A stretch of DNA of 64,000 bases from Rhizobium rosettiformans (lineage in GTDB: Bacteria; Pseudomonadota; Alphaproteobacteria; Rhizobiales; Rhizobiaceae). Location: contig NZ_CP032405.1 of the NCBI RefSeq assembly GCF_016806065.1, forward strand, positions 3,376,001 to 3,440,000, in the 5' to 3' direction. Each line of letters begins with the position of its first letter. Positions within the stretch are counted from its first letter, which is position 1. The translations under genes were made by a program, and so were the position numbers. The notes under the pieces are model-generated. The model had not been told where the DNA came from. It saw only the letters and a program-made list of their open reading frames with translations, and ran no database searches. Shown one piece after another: positions 43,575-53,152 of the stretch.

Positions 43575-43763
43575 TGTCATTTGTGCCTGCTGGTATAACC
43601 TATCCGTTCAATTTCCTCGCTTTTCGGCGCTTCGTGACAAATTGTCGTCACCGCTGTCCGGGGGGCTTAAAATCACCGCATAATGAACTACCTTACTGTG
43701 CTGAGTGTTCGTCCGCACCGATGTGTAACGGCAAACCGGCCGGACAACGGAGAATGAACTGAA

Positions 43764-44111
43764 ATGACTGCCAAGCCGGTCTTCATGCAGAGCCAGGGTG
43801 ACGGGGACAATGCCAATCGCGGCACCTCGGTGATCACCCGCACCAAGCCGAAGACGAAGAAGCCGAACCTGTATCGCGTCCTGCTTCTGAACGACGACTA
43901 CACCCCGATGGAATTCGTGATCCATATCCTGGAGCGCTTCTTCCAGAAGGACAGGGAAGCCGCCACCCGCATCATGCTGCACGTCCACAATCATGGTGTC
44001 GGGGAATGTGGTGTCTTCACCTACGAAGTCGCCGAAACCAAAGTCTCACAGGTGATGGATTTCGCCAGGCAACATGAACATCCGCTTCAATGCGTCATGG
44101 AAAAGAAGTGA
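43764..44111 (+). CDS. clpS: ClpS adaptor protein
   Basis: Delivers N-end-rule substrates to ClpAP. 115 residues; the conserved core starts [20 protein letters not shown] near 40, followed by [20 protein letters not shown]. The residues that bind the N-degron (Asn/Asp in [10 protein letters not shown] and His in HNHGVG) are present. SD GGAG. Nine bases before clpA, clearly one operon. Confidence 0.96.
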   Translation: MTAKPVFMQSQGDGDNANRGTSVITRTKPKTKKPNLYRVLLLNDDYTPMEFVIHILERFFQKDREAATRIMLHVHNHGVGECGVFTYEVAETKVSQVMDFARQHEHPLQCVMEKK

Positions 44112-44120
44112 GGATCAGAC

Positions 44121-46598
44121 GTGCCAACATTTTCACCCAGCCTCGAAAAAGCGCTGCATCAGGCCCTGACCTACGCCAACGAGCGTCACCATGAATATGC
44201 GACGCTGGAGCACCTGCTGCTCGCTCTGATCGACGACGCTGATGCCGCCGCCGTGATGGGGGCCTGCAACGTCAACCTCGATGCCTTGCGAAAGACTGTC
44301 GCCGATTTCGTCGACAACGATCTCGCCAATCTCATTACCGGCTATGACGAGGATTCTAAGCCGACTTCGAGCTTCCAGCGCGTCATCCAGCGGGCCGTGA
44401 TCCATGTCCAGTCCTCGGGTCGCGAGGAAGTGACCGGCGCCAATGTGCTTGTTGCGATCTTCGCCGAGCGCGAAAGCAATGCCGCCTATTTTCTGCAGGA
44501 GCAGGAGATGACCCGCTACGATGCGGTCAACTACATCTCCCATGGCATCGGCAAGCGTCCGGGCGCGTCCCAGGTCCGCAGCCCGCGCAGCTCGGATGAA
44601 GGCGAGCCCGAGGCCAAGCAGGGCCGTGAGCCGGATGAAGCCTCGTCCAAGGGCAAGCAGGAGGCCCTGAAGGCCTATTGCGTCAATCTCAATGAGAAGG
44701 CCAAGACCGGTCGCATCGATCCCCTGATCGGTCGCCACGACGAAGTGAACCGCACCATCCAGGTTCTGTGCCGTCGTTCGAAGAACAACCCGCTTTACGT
44801 GGGTGATCCCGGCGTCGGCAAGACAGCGATCGCCGAAGGTCTCGCCAAGCGCATCGTCGAAGGTAAGGTGCCGGAAGCGCTCTCAGATGCCACGATCTTC
44901 TCGCTCGACATGGGCACGCTGCTCGCCGGCACCCGTTATCGCGGCGACTTCGAGGAGCGCCTGAAGCAGGTAGTCAAGGAACTCGAGGAGTACCCGGGTG
45001 CCGTGCTCTTCATCGACGAGATCCACACCGTCATCGGTGCGGGCGCCACTTCGGGCGGCGCCATGGACGCGTCGAACCTCTTGAAGCCGGCATTGTCTTC
45101 CGGTGCGATCCGCTGCATCGGCTCGACCACCTACAAGGAATATCGCCAGTTCTTCGAAAAGGACCGGGCGCTCGTCCGCCGCTTCCAGAAGATCGACGTC
45201 AACGAGCCGTCCATCGATGATGCGATCGAGATCATGAAGGGCCTGAAGCCCTATTTCGAGGACTATCACAAGCTCCGGTACACGAACGAGGCGATCAAGT
45301 CGGCTGTCGAGCTGTCGGCCCGCTACATCTCCGACCGCAAGCTGCCGGACAAGGCGATCGACGTGATCGACGAGACAGGTGCGGCCCAGATGCTGCTGCC
45401 GGCCTCGCGTCGGCGCAAGCTGATCACGGAGAGGGAAATCGAGGCTACCATCGCGACGATGGCACGCATTCCCCCGAAGACGGTGTCGAAGGACGACGAG
45501 ATGGTGCTTGCCAATCTCGAAAAGGAACTGCGGTCCGTCGTCTACGGCCAGGACAAGGCAATCGAAGCCCTGTCGACCTCGATCAAGCTTGCCCGTGCCG
45601 GCCTGCGCGAACCTAACAAGCCGATCGGCTCTTACGTCTTCTCCGGCCCGACGGGCGTCGGCAAGACGGAAGTGGCCAAGCAGCTTGCCTCGTCGCTCGG
45701 TGTCGAACTCCTGCGCTTCGACATGTCGGAATACATGGAGCGGCACACGGTCTCGCGTCTGCTCGGTGCGCCTCCCGGCTATGTCGGCTTCGACCAGGGC
45801 GGCCTGCTGACCGATGGCGTCGACCAGCATCCGCATTCGGTCGTGCTGCTCGATGAAATCGAAAAGGCGCATCCGGACATCTACAACATCCTGCTGCAGG
45901 TCATGGACCATGGCCAGCTGACCGACCACAACGGCAAGAAGATCGACTTCCGCAACGTCATCCTGATCATGACGACCAATGCGGGCGCGTCGGAAATGGC
46001 GAAATCTGCGATCGGCTTCGGTTCATCCAAGCGGACCGGAGAAGACGAGGAGGCACTCAACCGCCTGTTCACGCCGGAATTCCGCAACCGCCTCGATGCG
46101 ACGATCCCGTTTGCGCCGCTGCCGACGGAAGTCATCCATCAGGTGGTGCAGAAGTTCGTGATGCAGCTGGAAGCGCAGCTGTCCGAGCGCAACGTCACCT
46201 TCGATCTGTCCGAGCCCGCAATCGCCTGGCTGGCGAAGAACGGTTACGACGAGAAGATGGGTGCCCGTCCGCTGGGACGTGTCATCCAGGAGCACATCAA
46301 GAAGCCGCTCGCCAACGAGATCCTCTTTGGCAAGCTGAAGAAGGGCGGCGTCGTCAAGGTCGGGATCAAGACCGACGACACCGGCGCCGAAGTGCTCGAT
46401 CTGGAGTCGATTGCAGAGGTGCCCGCCGTCAAGCCGAAGCCGGAAGCCGAAGTGACCTCGGCCAAGCCTGTCAAGGCGAAGCGCAAGCCGGCGGCCAAGG
46501 CGACGGCGATTGTCGATGAAGGCGAGGTCGCCGTCATCGACGAGGCACCGAAGCAGCCGAAGCGCTCAGCTGTGCCGAAGGTGCCGAAAAAGAAGTAA
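44121..46598 (+). CDS. clpA: ATP-dependent Clp protease, ATP-binding subunit ClpA
   Basis: Unfolds substrates and passes them to ClpP. 825 residues: N-domain (about 1-140, SLEKALHQALTYANERHHEY), AAA1 with Walker A GDPGVGKTAIAEG near 229, VLFIDEIHTVIGAG near 294, AAA2 with GPTGVGKTEVAKQ near 508 and VLLDEIEKAHPDIYN near 573. The C-terminal 65 residues form a Lys/Pro/Ala-rich tail absent from E. coli ClpA (758 aa), ending PKVPKKK. Terminator at 46622-46653. Confidence 0.96.
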   Translation: MPTFSPSLEKALHQALTYANERHHEYATLEHLLLALIDDADAAAVMGACNVNLDALRKTVADFVDNDLANLITGYDEDSKPTSSFQRVIQRAVIHVQSSGREEVTGANVLVAIFAERESNAAYFLQEQEMTRYDAVNYISHGIGKRPGASQVRSPRSSDEGEPEAKQGREPDEASSKGKQEALKAYCVNLNEKAKTGRIDPLIGRHDEVNRTIQVLCRRSKNNPLYVGDPGVGKTAIAEGLAKRIVEGKVPEALSDATIFSLDMGTLLAGTRYRGDFEERLKQVVKELEEYPGAVLFIDEIHTVIGAGATSGGAMDASNLLKPALSSGAIRCIGSTTYKEYRQFFEKDRALVRRFQKIDVNEPSIDDAIEIMKGLKPYFEDYHKLRYTNEAIKSAVELSARYISDRKLPDKAIDVIDETGAAQMLLPASRRRKLITEREIEATIATMARIPPKTVSKDDEMVLANLEKELRSVVYGQDKAIEALSTSIKLARAGLREPNKPIGSYVFSGPTGVGKTEVAKQLASSLGVELLRFDMSEYMERHTVSRLLGAPPGYVGFDQGGLLTDGVDQHPHSVVLLDEIEKAHPDIYNILLQVMDHGQLTDHNGKKIDFRNVILIMTTNAGASEMAKSAIGFGSSKRTGEDEEALNRLFTPEFRNRLDATIPFAPLPTEVIHQVVQKFVMQLEAQLSERNVTFDLSEPAIAWLAKNGYDEKMGARPLGRVIQEHIKKPLANEILFGKLKKGGVVKVGIKTDDTGAEVLDLESIAEVPAVKPKPEAEVTSAKPVKAKRKPAAKATAIVDEGEVAVIDEAPKQPKRSAVPKVPKKK

Positions 46599-46621
46599 GC
46601 ACCCAACGCTTTGAGAGACCC

Positions 46622-46653
46622 GTGCCGGGCGTTCTGCCCGGCACTTTCTTTTT
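46622..46653 (+). terminator. Intrinsic terminator after clpA
   Basis: Stem GTGCCGGGC / GCCCGGCAC, loop GTTCT, followed by TTTCTTTTT. Confidence 0.9.
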
Positions 46654-46671
46654 GCCGATCCGGATTTTCAG

Positions 46672-47454
46672 ATGTCTTCGGCCACTTCCGATATTTCCCA
46701 TACACGGTGGTTTTTCACCGGCATGCGCGGCCTCTTCAGCCTGCCTGCGATCATCCTGATGATTTCATTCGTCGGCTTCTCCGCCTTCGCCCTCGAATCG
46801 GGCGTCAGCCGCGCGGAAGCGATGTTCATGACGGTCGCCGTGTGGGCTTTGCCCGCCAAGATGATCCTGATCGGCACCATGACCAGCGGCGCCAATCTGC
46901 TGGCGATCTTCCTCGCCGTGTCGCTCTCCTCCATCCGCATGATGCCCATGGTCGCCTCGCTCGTGCCGGAAATGCGCACCGAACGCACGCCGACATGGCT
47001 CTTGCTCTTCCTGTCGCATTTCATCGCGATCACCGCCTGGGTCTTTGCCATGGGCAGCTTCAAGACTGTGCCGAGGGAAGGGCGGGTCGCCTATTTCGCC
47101 GGCTTCGGCATCACCTTGGTGACGATCAACATGATCCTCGTCGGGGTCTGCTACGGGCTGGTGGCGAAGTTCCCCCCTGTTGTTGCCGGTCTGCTCTTCT
47201 TCCTGACGCCGGTCTATTTCATCGCATCGATCTGGGCGACGGGCCGCCAGTCCGTGGTCAAGGTGGGCTTCATCGTCGGTGCGGTATCCGGCCCGCTCCT
47301 GGCGCTGGTCATGCCCGGTTTTGACATCCTGGTTGCCGGGCTCGGCGGCGGCACGCTGGCCTACCTCTTCGACCGCTATGTGATCCGGGGAGGACAGAAG
47401 CAGGAAACCGTCGCTATCGCCGAGCCGACCGCTCAGACAGACGAGGTGGTCTGA
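46672..47454 (+). CDS. azlC: AzlC-family branched-chain amino acid exporter, large subunit
   Basis: 260 residues, about seven to eight helices. Typical AzlC features: FVGFSAFALESGVSRAEAMF, TSGANLLAIFLAVSLSSIRMMPM (conserved small-residue segment) and the C-terminal GTLAYLFDRYVI. With the AzlD partner it exports branched-chain amino acids (BrnFE-type). Its stop overlaps the azlD start (TGATG). Confidence 0.93.
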   Translation: MSSATSDISHTRWFFTGMRGLFSLPAIILMISFVGFSAFALESGVSRAEAMFMTVAVWALPAKMILIGTMTSGANLLAIFLAVSLSSIRMMPMVASLVPEMRTERTPTWLLLFLSHFIAITAWVFAMGSFKTVPREGRVAYFAGFGITLVTINMILVGVCYGLVAKFPPVVAGLLFFLTPVYFIASIWATGRQSVVKVGFIVGAVSGPLLALVMPGFDILVAGLGGGTLAYLFDRYVIRGGQKQETVAIAEPTAQTDEVV

Positions 47455-47783
47455 TGCAGGACTACTGGCCTTATATCGTCATCATCGTTGCGGGCTGGCT
47501 TGCCACGGACATTTGGCGCTGGCTCGGTGTCCTAGCCGGAAACCGGCTGCAGGAGGGATCCGAAGCGCTGAACTGGGTGAGGGCGGTCGCGACGGCTCTG
47601 GTGATGGCGGTGACGGCAAAACTCGTCGTCTTCCCGACAGGCACACTCGAAACCTCGCCGCTCTGGCTGAGGCTGGCGGCGGCTGCACTCGGCTTTGCCG
47701 CCTTCCTGCTGGCCGGTCAGCGCGTGATCGTCGGAGTCCTGGTTCCCCTGGCGATCCTGGGTGCCGGCCTGCTCTGGCTCTGA
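47454..47783 (+). CDS. azlD: AzlD-family branched-chain amino acid exporter, small subunit
   Basis: 109 residues with four hydrophobic helices: YWPYIVIIVAGWLATDIWRW, AVATALVMAVTAKLVVF, AAAALGFAAFLLAG and VGVLVPLAILGAGLLWL. AzlD is always found next to AzlC and is needed for export. Starts within the azlC stop. Confidence 0.9.
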   Translation: MQDYWPYIVIIVAGWLATDIWRWLGVLAGNRLQEGSEALNWVRAVATALVMAVTAKLVVFPTGTLETSPLWLRLAAAALGFAAFLLAGQRVIVGVLVPLAILGAGLLWL

Positions 47784-47873
47784 CATCATGTCCGTTCACA
47801 GACACGTGTGATCGCTGGTATTGCCACATTTCGCTTCCCAAATCGGGTGTCCGATCAACCGGAGGATAGCGAA

Positions 47874-48062
47874 ATGTCAAAGGTAGTACGCTTCCGAAAG
47901 CTGAAGCACGGGGACCCGCCCCGTTTCAAAGTCTTGCCTGATGATCTGCGCAAGACGGCGTCCCGCGATGGGGGCTGGAGTTCGACGGGCTCGTTCCCCC
48001 TGATGGTTCTTGCGCTCATCGGCTTTGCCGCCGTTCTGGTCGTCGGCGGCGTCATCGGCTGA
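47874..48062 (+). CDS. Small single-helix membrane protein
   Basis: 62 residues from ATG 47874 (MSKVVRFRKLKHGDPPRFKV), strong SD CGGAGGA. Basic N-terminus, then one C-terminal helix (PLMVLALIGFAAVLVVGGVI). No family recognised. Convergent with the HIT gene. Confidence 0.65.
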   Translation: MSKVVRFRKLKHGDPPRFKVLPDDLRKTASRDGGWSSTGSFPLMVLALIGFAAVLVVGGVIG

Positions 48063-48090
48063 TGCGTGGCAAGCGAGGCTGGCGCTCCCC

Positions 48091-48510
48091 TCAGAGCGCC
48101 GCCTTGATCTTCTCGGCCTGGGCCTTCAACATCTCCACATCGGCCATGCCGCCCGCATGCGGCTTGAGCGGCACGCCTTCGTGGCGCGGGATAACATGGA
48201 AGTGCAGGTGGAAGACGGTCTGCCCGGCTGCCGGTTCGTTGAACTGGGCGACATAGACGCCATCGGCGTCGAAGGCGTCCTTCGCGGCGTTGGCAAGCTT
48301 CTGCACCACCGGAATAAGCTTCGCCAGCACCGCCGGATCGGCGTCGAGCAGGTTGCGCGAGCCGGTCTTCGGGATGACCAACAGATGCCCCGGCGCTTGC
48401 GGCATGACATCCATGAAGGCCAGCGTGTCGTCATCCTCGTAGAGTTTCACCGAAGGAATGTCGCCGGCCAGGATCTTGGCGAAGATGTTGTTGGGATCAT
48501 AGGCGGTCAT
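48091..48510 (-). CDS. HIT-family (histidine triad) nucleotide hydrolase
   Basis: 139 residues from ATG 48510 (MTAYDPNNIFAKILAGDIPS), SD GAGGAGA. The histidine triad is HLHFHVIPRH near residue 98. HIT proteins (HinT/Hit-like) hydrolyse AMP-lysine or nucleotidyl compounds. Monocistronic. Confidence 0.93.
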   Translation of the reverse strand: MTAYDPNNIFAKILAGDIPSVKLYEDDDTLAFMDVMPQAPGHLLVIPKTGSRNLLDADPAVLAKLIPVVQKLANAAKDAFDADGVYVAQFNEPAAGQTVFHLHFHVIPRHEGVPLKPHAGGMADVEMLKAQAEKIKAAL

Positions 48511-48581
48511 GGTGCTCTCCTCGATTTCTGCGGCCACTTAACGGCAAGGCAGGCTGCGCTTCAAGCCTGAGCTTGCAGCTC

Positions 48582-49781
48582 TCAACCGTCGAATTCCTCG
48601 CCTTCGCGTGGTTGGCGCTCGCCCTTGCGGAAGGGCGTGTGTTCCCCGAGATACTCGCCGATCTGGGCCACTTCGCGCTGCTCGTGTTCGAGATAGTCGG
48701 CGACCGCCCGGCGCAGCCCGGGATGAGCGATGAAGTGGGCTGAATGCGTGGTGACGGGTTCGTAGCCGCGCGCGAGCTTGTGTTCGCCCTGCGCGCCGGC
48801 TTCGACACGGGCAAGGCCCCTGTGAAGGGCGAAGTCGATTGCCTGGTGGTAGCAGACTTCGAAATGCAGAAAGGGGTGGTCCTCGGCGCAGCCCCAGTGG
48901 CGGCCGTAAAGCGCGTCCGAACCGATGAAGTTGATGGCACCCGCCACATAGCGACCGTCACGCTTTGCCATGACGAGCAGGATGTCGTCCGGCATTCGTT
49001 CGCCGACCAGCGAGTAGAACTGGCGTGTCAGGTAAGGCCGGCCCCATTTGCGGCTACCTGTGTCGATGTAGAACCGGAAGAACTGATCCCAGATCTCCTC
49101 CGTCAGATCGCTGCCCGTCAGCCAGTCGATGCTGATGCCGTTCTCGAGCGCGTTGCGCCTTTCCTTGCGCAGGTTCTTGCGTTTCGACGAGGAGAGTTCG
49201 GCGAGAAATGCCTCGTGATCGGCATAGCCGCGATTGATGAAATGGAACTGTTGGTCCGTGCGCTGCAGAAAGCCGGCTCCCTTAAGGGCAGGGAGCTCAC
49301 CTTGCGGCAGGAAGGTCACATGCGCTGATGATGTCCCGAGTTCACGGCATACCTGTTCCAGCCCTTGTGCAAGCAGGCTCTGGACCCTTCCCACGTCCTC
49401 GCCCTGTCGGACGAGCAGCCGGGGCCCGGTGGCCGGTGTGAAGGGAATAGAAGCCTGAAGCTTGGGGTAATAGCTCCCACCCGCACGGTGAAAGGCGTCC
49501 GCCCAGCCGTGGTCGAAGACATATTCGCCCTGGCTGTGGCTCTTCAGGTAGCAGGGAATGGCGCCGATGAGGCGCCCTTCCTCTTCGAGCAGCAGATGGT
49601 GGCCCATCCAACCTGTCTCGGCGGTTGCTGAACCCGATTCCTCGACGGACGAGAGAAAGGCAAACGAGGTGAAGGGGTTGTAGCCTGGGGCGGAGCGGGA
49701 CGCTCCAGTGAGCTCTCCCCATTCGGCGGAAGCGATCTCCTTGAAGGATCGCACTACACGGATCGTCACCTCGTCTGCCAT
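48582..49781 (-). CDS. FemAB/GNAT-fold N-acyltransferase-like protein (DUF482, COG3146)
   Basis: 399 residues. The COG3146 pattern: NPFTSFAFLSSVEESGSA, GMG-like HLLLEEEGRLIGAIPCYLK, SSSKRKNLRKERRNALENG near 190, then FIGSDALYGRHWGC and FEVCYHQAIDFALHRGLARVEAGAQGEHK. Two GNAT-like halves as in FemX/FemAB. Its role is unknown; peptidoglycan or lipid-linked acylation is only suggested by fold. Ten bases from the GDPD gene upstream, probably one transcript. Confidence 0.85.
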   Translation of the reverse strand: MADEVTIRVVRSFKEIASAEWGELTGASRSAPGYNPFTSFAFLSSVEESGSATAETGWMGHHLLLEEEGRLIGAIPCYLKSHSQGEYVFDHGWADAFHRAGGSYYPKLQASIPFTPATGPRLLVRQGEDVGRVQSLLAQGLEQVCRELGTSSAHVTFLPQGELPALKGAGFLQRTDQQFHFINRGYADHEAFLAELSSSKRKNLRKERRNALENGISIDWLTGSDLTEEIWDQFFRFYIDTGSRKWGRPYLTRQFYSLVGERMPDDILLVMAKRDGRYVAGAINFIGSDALYGRHWGCAEDHPFLHFEVCYHQAIDFALHRGLARVEAGAQGEHKLARGYEPVTTHSAHFIAHPGLRRAVADYLEHEQREVAQIGEYLGEHTPFRKGERQPREGEEFDG

Positions 49782-49791
49782 GGATCTCCCG

Positions 49792-50523
49792 TCAGGCGAT
49801 CGCCGGCGACTGGCGCGGGTCGAAGCCTTCGAATGTCATCTGGTCTGCATATTTATAGGTCTGTGCCCGCATGATTTCATCCCTGACGGTCCAGGTAATC
49901 ACGGGTGTGCCCTTGTCACGCAGGCCGCTGACGAAGTCATTCGGCAGATGCGCGACGCAATACGACGTGAAATCGAGGCCGAGATCCATGGCTTCGCGAT
50001 GCGCCGCAAAGTTTTCGGGCTTCACGCCTTCCGCAGTCAGGCCGACAGGCCAGGGGCATTCGGCGATCTTCAATGCCCGTAGCAGGTGATAGTCGAAGCT
50101 CATCAGCGCGACCTTGCCTTCGTAACCCTCGAGCACTTCGAGCACGGCCTCGACGAAACCGTCGTCCTGCTCGGCGTCCAGGCCCTTGAGTTCGATCACA
50201 AGCGGCACCTGGCCCTTCACGAGGTCGAGCATCTGGCGAAGCGTCGGGATCTTGTCCTTGGTGCCGCCGATCGACAGCATCCGTAACTCGCCGGCCGTGC
50301 GCTCACGCACCTCACCGGTCATGTTGCAGAGCCGCTGCAGGTCGTGGTCGTGGAAGACCATCGGGACGCTGTCGGAGGAGAGCTGGATGTCGCATTCGAT
50401 GGCAAAGCCTGCCTCGATCGCCCGGCTGAAAGCCGAAAGCGTGTTTTCCCAGATCTCTCTGTTCATGTCGTGATAGCCGCGATGCGCGACGGGCACGTCC
50501 TTGATCCAGTCGATATGGCTCAC
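49792..50523 (-). CDS. Glycerophosphodiester phosphodiesterase
   Basis: Splits glycerophosphodiesters to glycerol-3-phosphate and alcohol. 243 residues: catalytic HRGYHDMNREIWENTLSAF near 14 (His, Arg, Glu, Asn), ECDIQLSSDSVPMVFHDHDL near 43 (Glu, Asp, His). TIM-barrel GDPD family. No signal peptide, so cytoplasmic. Its start overlaps the RidA stop, with translational coupling. Confidence 0.93.
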   Translation of the reverse strand: MSHIDWIKDVPVAHRGYHDMNREIWENTLSAFSRAIEAGFAIECDIQLSSDSVPMVFHDHDLQRLCNMTGEVRERTAGELRMLSIGGTKDKIPTLRQMLDLVKGQVPLVIELKGLDAEQDDGFVEAVLEVLEGYEGKVALMSFDYHLLRALKIAECPWPVGLTAEGVKPENFAAHREAMDLGLDFTSYCVAHLPNDFVSGLRDKGTPVITWTVRDEIMRAQTYKYADQMTFEGFDPRQSPAIA

Positions 50524-50990
50524 AGGGCAATCTCCAGGATGGCGTCGATTTCGACGGCGGCATTCAGTGGCAGCTGCGCAACGCCCACGGCCGCGCGTGC
50601 ATGTTTGCCGGCGTCACCCAGCACGTTTGCGATCAGGTTCGAGGCACCGTTGATGACGAGGTGCTGCTCGACGAAGCCGGGTGCCGAAGCGACGAAGCCG
50701 TTGAGCTTAACGATGCGGGTGATCCGCGAGAGATCGCCGGCGAGCGCTGCCTTGGCCTGCGCCAGGATATTGATGGCGCAGAGTTCGGCGGCTCGCTGCG
50801 CCTCCGGCAGCGCAACGTCACCGCCGACCAGACCGATCACTGCCACTTTTCCGCCTTCAATCGGCAACTGTCCCGAGAGGAACAGCAGGTTTCCGCTGAT
50901 CACATAGGGCACGTAATTGGCGGCGGGGGCTGCGGCTTCCGGCAGGCTGATGCCCAGCGCTGCAAGGCGGCCGTCGATTGTGTCGGACAT
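50520..50990 (-). CDS. RidA-like (YjgF/YER057c/UK114) family protein
   Basis: 156 residues from ATG 50990 (MSDTIDGRLAALGISLPEAA). NLLFLSGQLPIEGGKVAV near 35 and the C-terminal PLNAAVEIDAILEI mark the UK114 fold. The key enamine-deaminase Arg of true RidA (in the IR-V-T sequence near the C-terminus) is not obvious, so this is likely a COG0251 member of the longer YjgH-like group. Confidence 0.85.
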   Translation of the reverse strand: MSDTIDGRLAALGISLPEAAAPAANYVPYVISGNLLFLSGQLPIEGGKVAVIGLVGGDVALPEAQRAAELCAINILAQAKAALAGDLSRITRIVKLNGFVASAPGFVEQHLVINGASNLIANVLGDAGKHARAAVGVAQLPLNAAVEIDAILEIAL

Positions 50991-51106
50991 GGTCGATTCC
51001 CGGTCTGTTGATAAAAGTTGAGAAAGTTGTGGCGACGAAAAGCATGTCTCGCTTTTGCCGGATGTGTTCTTATAACATCGATGACGAGTCCAACAGGAGG
51101 GTGTCG

Positions 51107-51937
51107 ATGTTTCCTTTGCGAATGGCGGTCCGTGCGACGCTTTCCCTGGCTGCCTTGAGTGCGACCGGGCAGGTTGCATCCGCGGCGACCGTCGGCCTCG
51201 TGCCGCATCGCGCCGTCTACGAGATCGGGCTGAAGGAAGCGTCCGACCGCTCCGGTATCGAATCGGTACGCGGCCGCATGGTCTATGAATTCAGCGGTTC
51301 GGCCTGCAAGGGCTTCAACACCCAGTTTCGTTTCGTCACCCGCATCGATGTAGGCGAGGGCGTGCGTGTTACCGACCAGCGTTCTTCCACCTTCGAAGAT
51401 GTCGCGGCCGGCACATTTCGCTTTGAGAACAAGTCCTTCACCGACGATCAGCTCGACAAGGATGTCAGCGGCGCCGCAGCCGAGGCCGGCGGCAAGGTCA
51501 AGATCGAGCTGACAGGCCCCGACAAGCGGGCGCTTGAGCTTGCCGACAGCCGCTTTCCGGCCGAGCACATGCTCGAGGTGATCGCCCGGGCGCGAAAGGG
51601 AGAGCAGGTGTTCGAATCGCGGATCTTCGACGGCTCCGAGGATGGCGACCAGACCTACCTGACCACCACCATCGTTGGTGGCCCGACGAAGTCGAGCGAC
51701 ACAGATCCGGAAGCCAAGGCCCTGGAATCGCTCGGGGCCCAGGACTACTGGCCCGTGTCGATCGCCTATTTCGACGAGAAGACCAGGGGCGATCAGGAGC
51801 CGATCTACAGTCAGTCTTTCAAGCTGTATGATAACGGCGTCACACGCGACCTGACGCTGGACTATGGCGATTTCGTCCTTGCCGGCAAGCTGACCAAGCT
51901 CGAAGTTCTCGGCAAGCCAGACGTTGGTTGCCCGTAA
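51107..51937 (+). CDS. eipB: EipB-like cell-envelope integrity protein (DUF1849)
   Basis: 276 residues from ATG 51107 (MFPLRMAVRATLSLAALSAT), SD AGGAGGG; the longer frame overlaps the RidA start. A signal peptide ends near ASAA. DUF1849 pattern: LVPHRAVYEIGLKEASDRSG, VRGRMVYEFSGSACKGF, ITR-like FVTRIDVGEGVRVTDQRSSTFEDV. The two conserved Cys that form a disulfide in Brucella EipB are in SACKG and the C-terminal VGCP. EipB is a periplasmic beta-spiral protein for envelope integrity. Confidence 0.93.
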   Translation: MFPLRMAVRATLSLAALSATGQVASAATVGLVPHRAVYEIGLKEASDRSGIESVRGRMVYEFSGSACKGFNTQFRFVTRIDVGEGVRVTDQRSSTFEDVAAGTFRFENKSFTDDQLDKDVSGAAAEAGGKVKIELTGPDKRALELADSRFPAEHMLEVIARARKGEQVFESRIFDGSEDGDQTYLTTTIVGGPTKSSDTDPEAKALESLGAQDYWPVSIAYFDEKTRGDQEPIYSQSFKLYDNGVTRDLTLDYGDFVLAGKLTKLEVLGKPDVGCP

Positions 51938-52126
51938 AGCTGCCTGCCCGCCTGGGAATCGTTTGTTTTACCCTTGATTTTTGACCGGCGCCCCTGTATG
52001 GCCGGCCTTATTCCACACGTGAGGCTTGGGATTGACAGGGAGAAATCCTGCCGCTTCCGCCCGGTGGCAGGCCGAAAGGTCTGCTGTTTGCTTCACGGGG
52101 GTTCAACCGGAAAAGGAGAAAAAGGC

Positions 52127-52894
52127 ATGGCATTGCCTGATTTTAGCATGCGTCAGCTTCTGGAAGCTGGCATTCACTTCGGTCACCAGACGCACCGCTG
52201 GAACCCGAAGATGAAGCCGTACATCTTCGGCGATCGTAACAACATCCACATCATCGACCTGGCTCAGACCGTTCCGATGCTGTCGCGCGCCCTTCAGGTC
52301 GTGTCCGACACCGTCGCTCGTGGCGGCCGCGTTCTGTTCGTCGGCACCAAGCGTCAGGCTTCGGAAATCATCGCTGACAGCGCCAAGCGTTCGGCCCAGT
52401 ATTACGTCAACTCCCGCTGGCTCGGCGGCATGATGACCAACTGGAAGACCATTTCGAACTCGATCGCCCGTCTGCGCAAGCTTGACGAGATCCTGGCCTC
52501 GGAAGCCTCTGGCTACTCCAAGAAGGAGCGCCTGAACCTCGAGCGCGAACGCGAGAAGCTTGAAAAGGCTCTCGGCGGTATCCGCGACATGGGCGGCACC
52601 CCGGACCTGATGTTCATCATCGACACCAACAAGGAAAAGATCGCGATCGACGAAGCCAAGCGCCTCGGTATCCCGGTTGTTGCTGTCATCGACTCGAACT
52701 GCGATCCGGACTTGATCGACTATCCGATCCCGGGCAATGACGACGCTTCGCGCGCCATCGCTCTCTACTGCGACCTGATCTCGCGCGCTGCCATCGACGG
52801 CATTGCTCGCCAGCAGGGCGCTTCCGGTCGTGACATCGGCGCCTCTGCCGAAGCTCCGATCGAGCCGGCTCTCGAAACCGAAGCCGACGCATAA
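52127..52894 (+). CDS. rpsB: 30S ribosomal protein S2
   Basis: 255 residues from ATG 52127 ([20 protein letters not shown]), SD AAGGAGAA; the frame also opens further upstream but without support. S2 signatures: [32 protein letters not shown] and [20 protein letters not shown], then [29 protein letters not shown]. The 189-base leader is long and holds TTGACC/TTGATT promoter-like sites. Ends with a terminator at 52903-52923. Confidence 0.97.
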   Translation: MALPDFSMRQLLEAGIHFGHQTHRWNPKMKPYIFGDRNNIHIIDLAQTVPMLSRALQVVSDTVARGGRVLFVGTKRQASEIIADSAKRSAQYYVNSRWLGGMMTNWKTISNSIARLRKLDEILASEASGYSKKERLNLEREREKLEKALGGIRDMGGTPDLMFIIDTNKEKIAIDEAKRLGIPVVAVIDSNCDPDLIDYPIPGNDDASRAIALYCDLISRAAIDGIARQQGASGRDIGASAEAPIEPALETEADA

Positions 52895-52902
52895 TCGCGT
52901 AT

Positions 52903-52927
52903 AGCGGCGGGCTCCCCGCCGCTTTTC
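52903..52927 (+). terminator. Intrinsic terminator after rpsB
   Basis: Nine-pair stem AGCGGCGGG / CCCGCCGCT with loop CTC, followed by TTTCCC. A second GC-rich hairpin (GGCCGCC…GGCGGCC, about 52940-52973) follows in the rpsB-tsf gap. Confidence 0.8.
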
Positions 52928-53152
52928 CCGTCAAGGGAATGGCCGCCTGTGCGCTCTTCGAGCAGCGGGCGGCCTCCGTTCTTCCGGATGCCGCTTGCCA
53001 TAGGCGAGAGGGCGTCGAAGACGGCCGATTGTTTCCGTGGTGACCTGCTTCATCACGTTGTCATACATCCGGGTACATTTCGTCCCCAACACAGCGGTCC
53101 TCCGTTCGCCCAAAGCCACGGATCGTCCGCCTGAACAGACAAGAGGCACACA

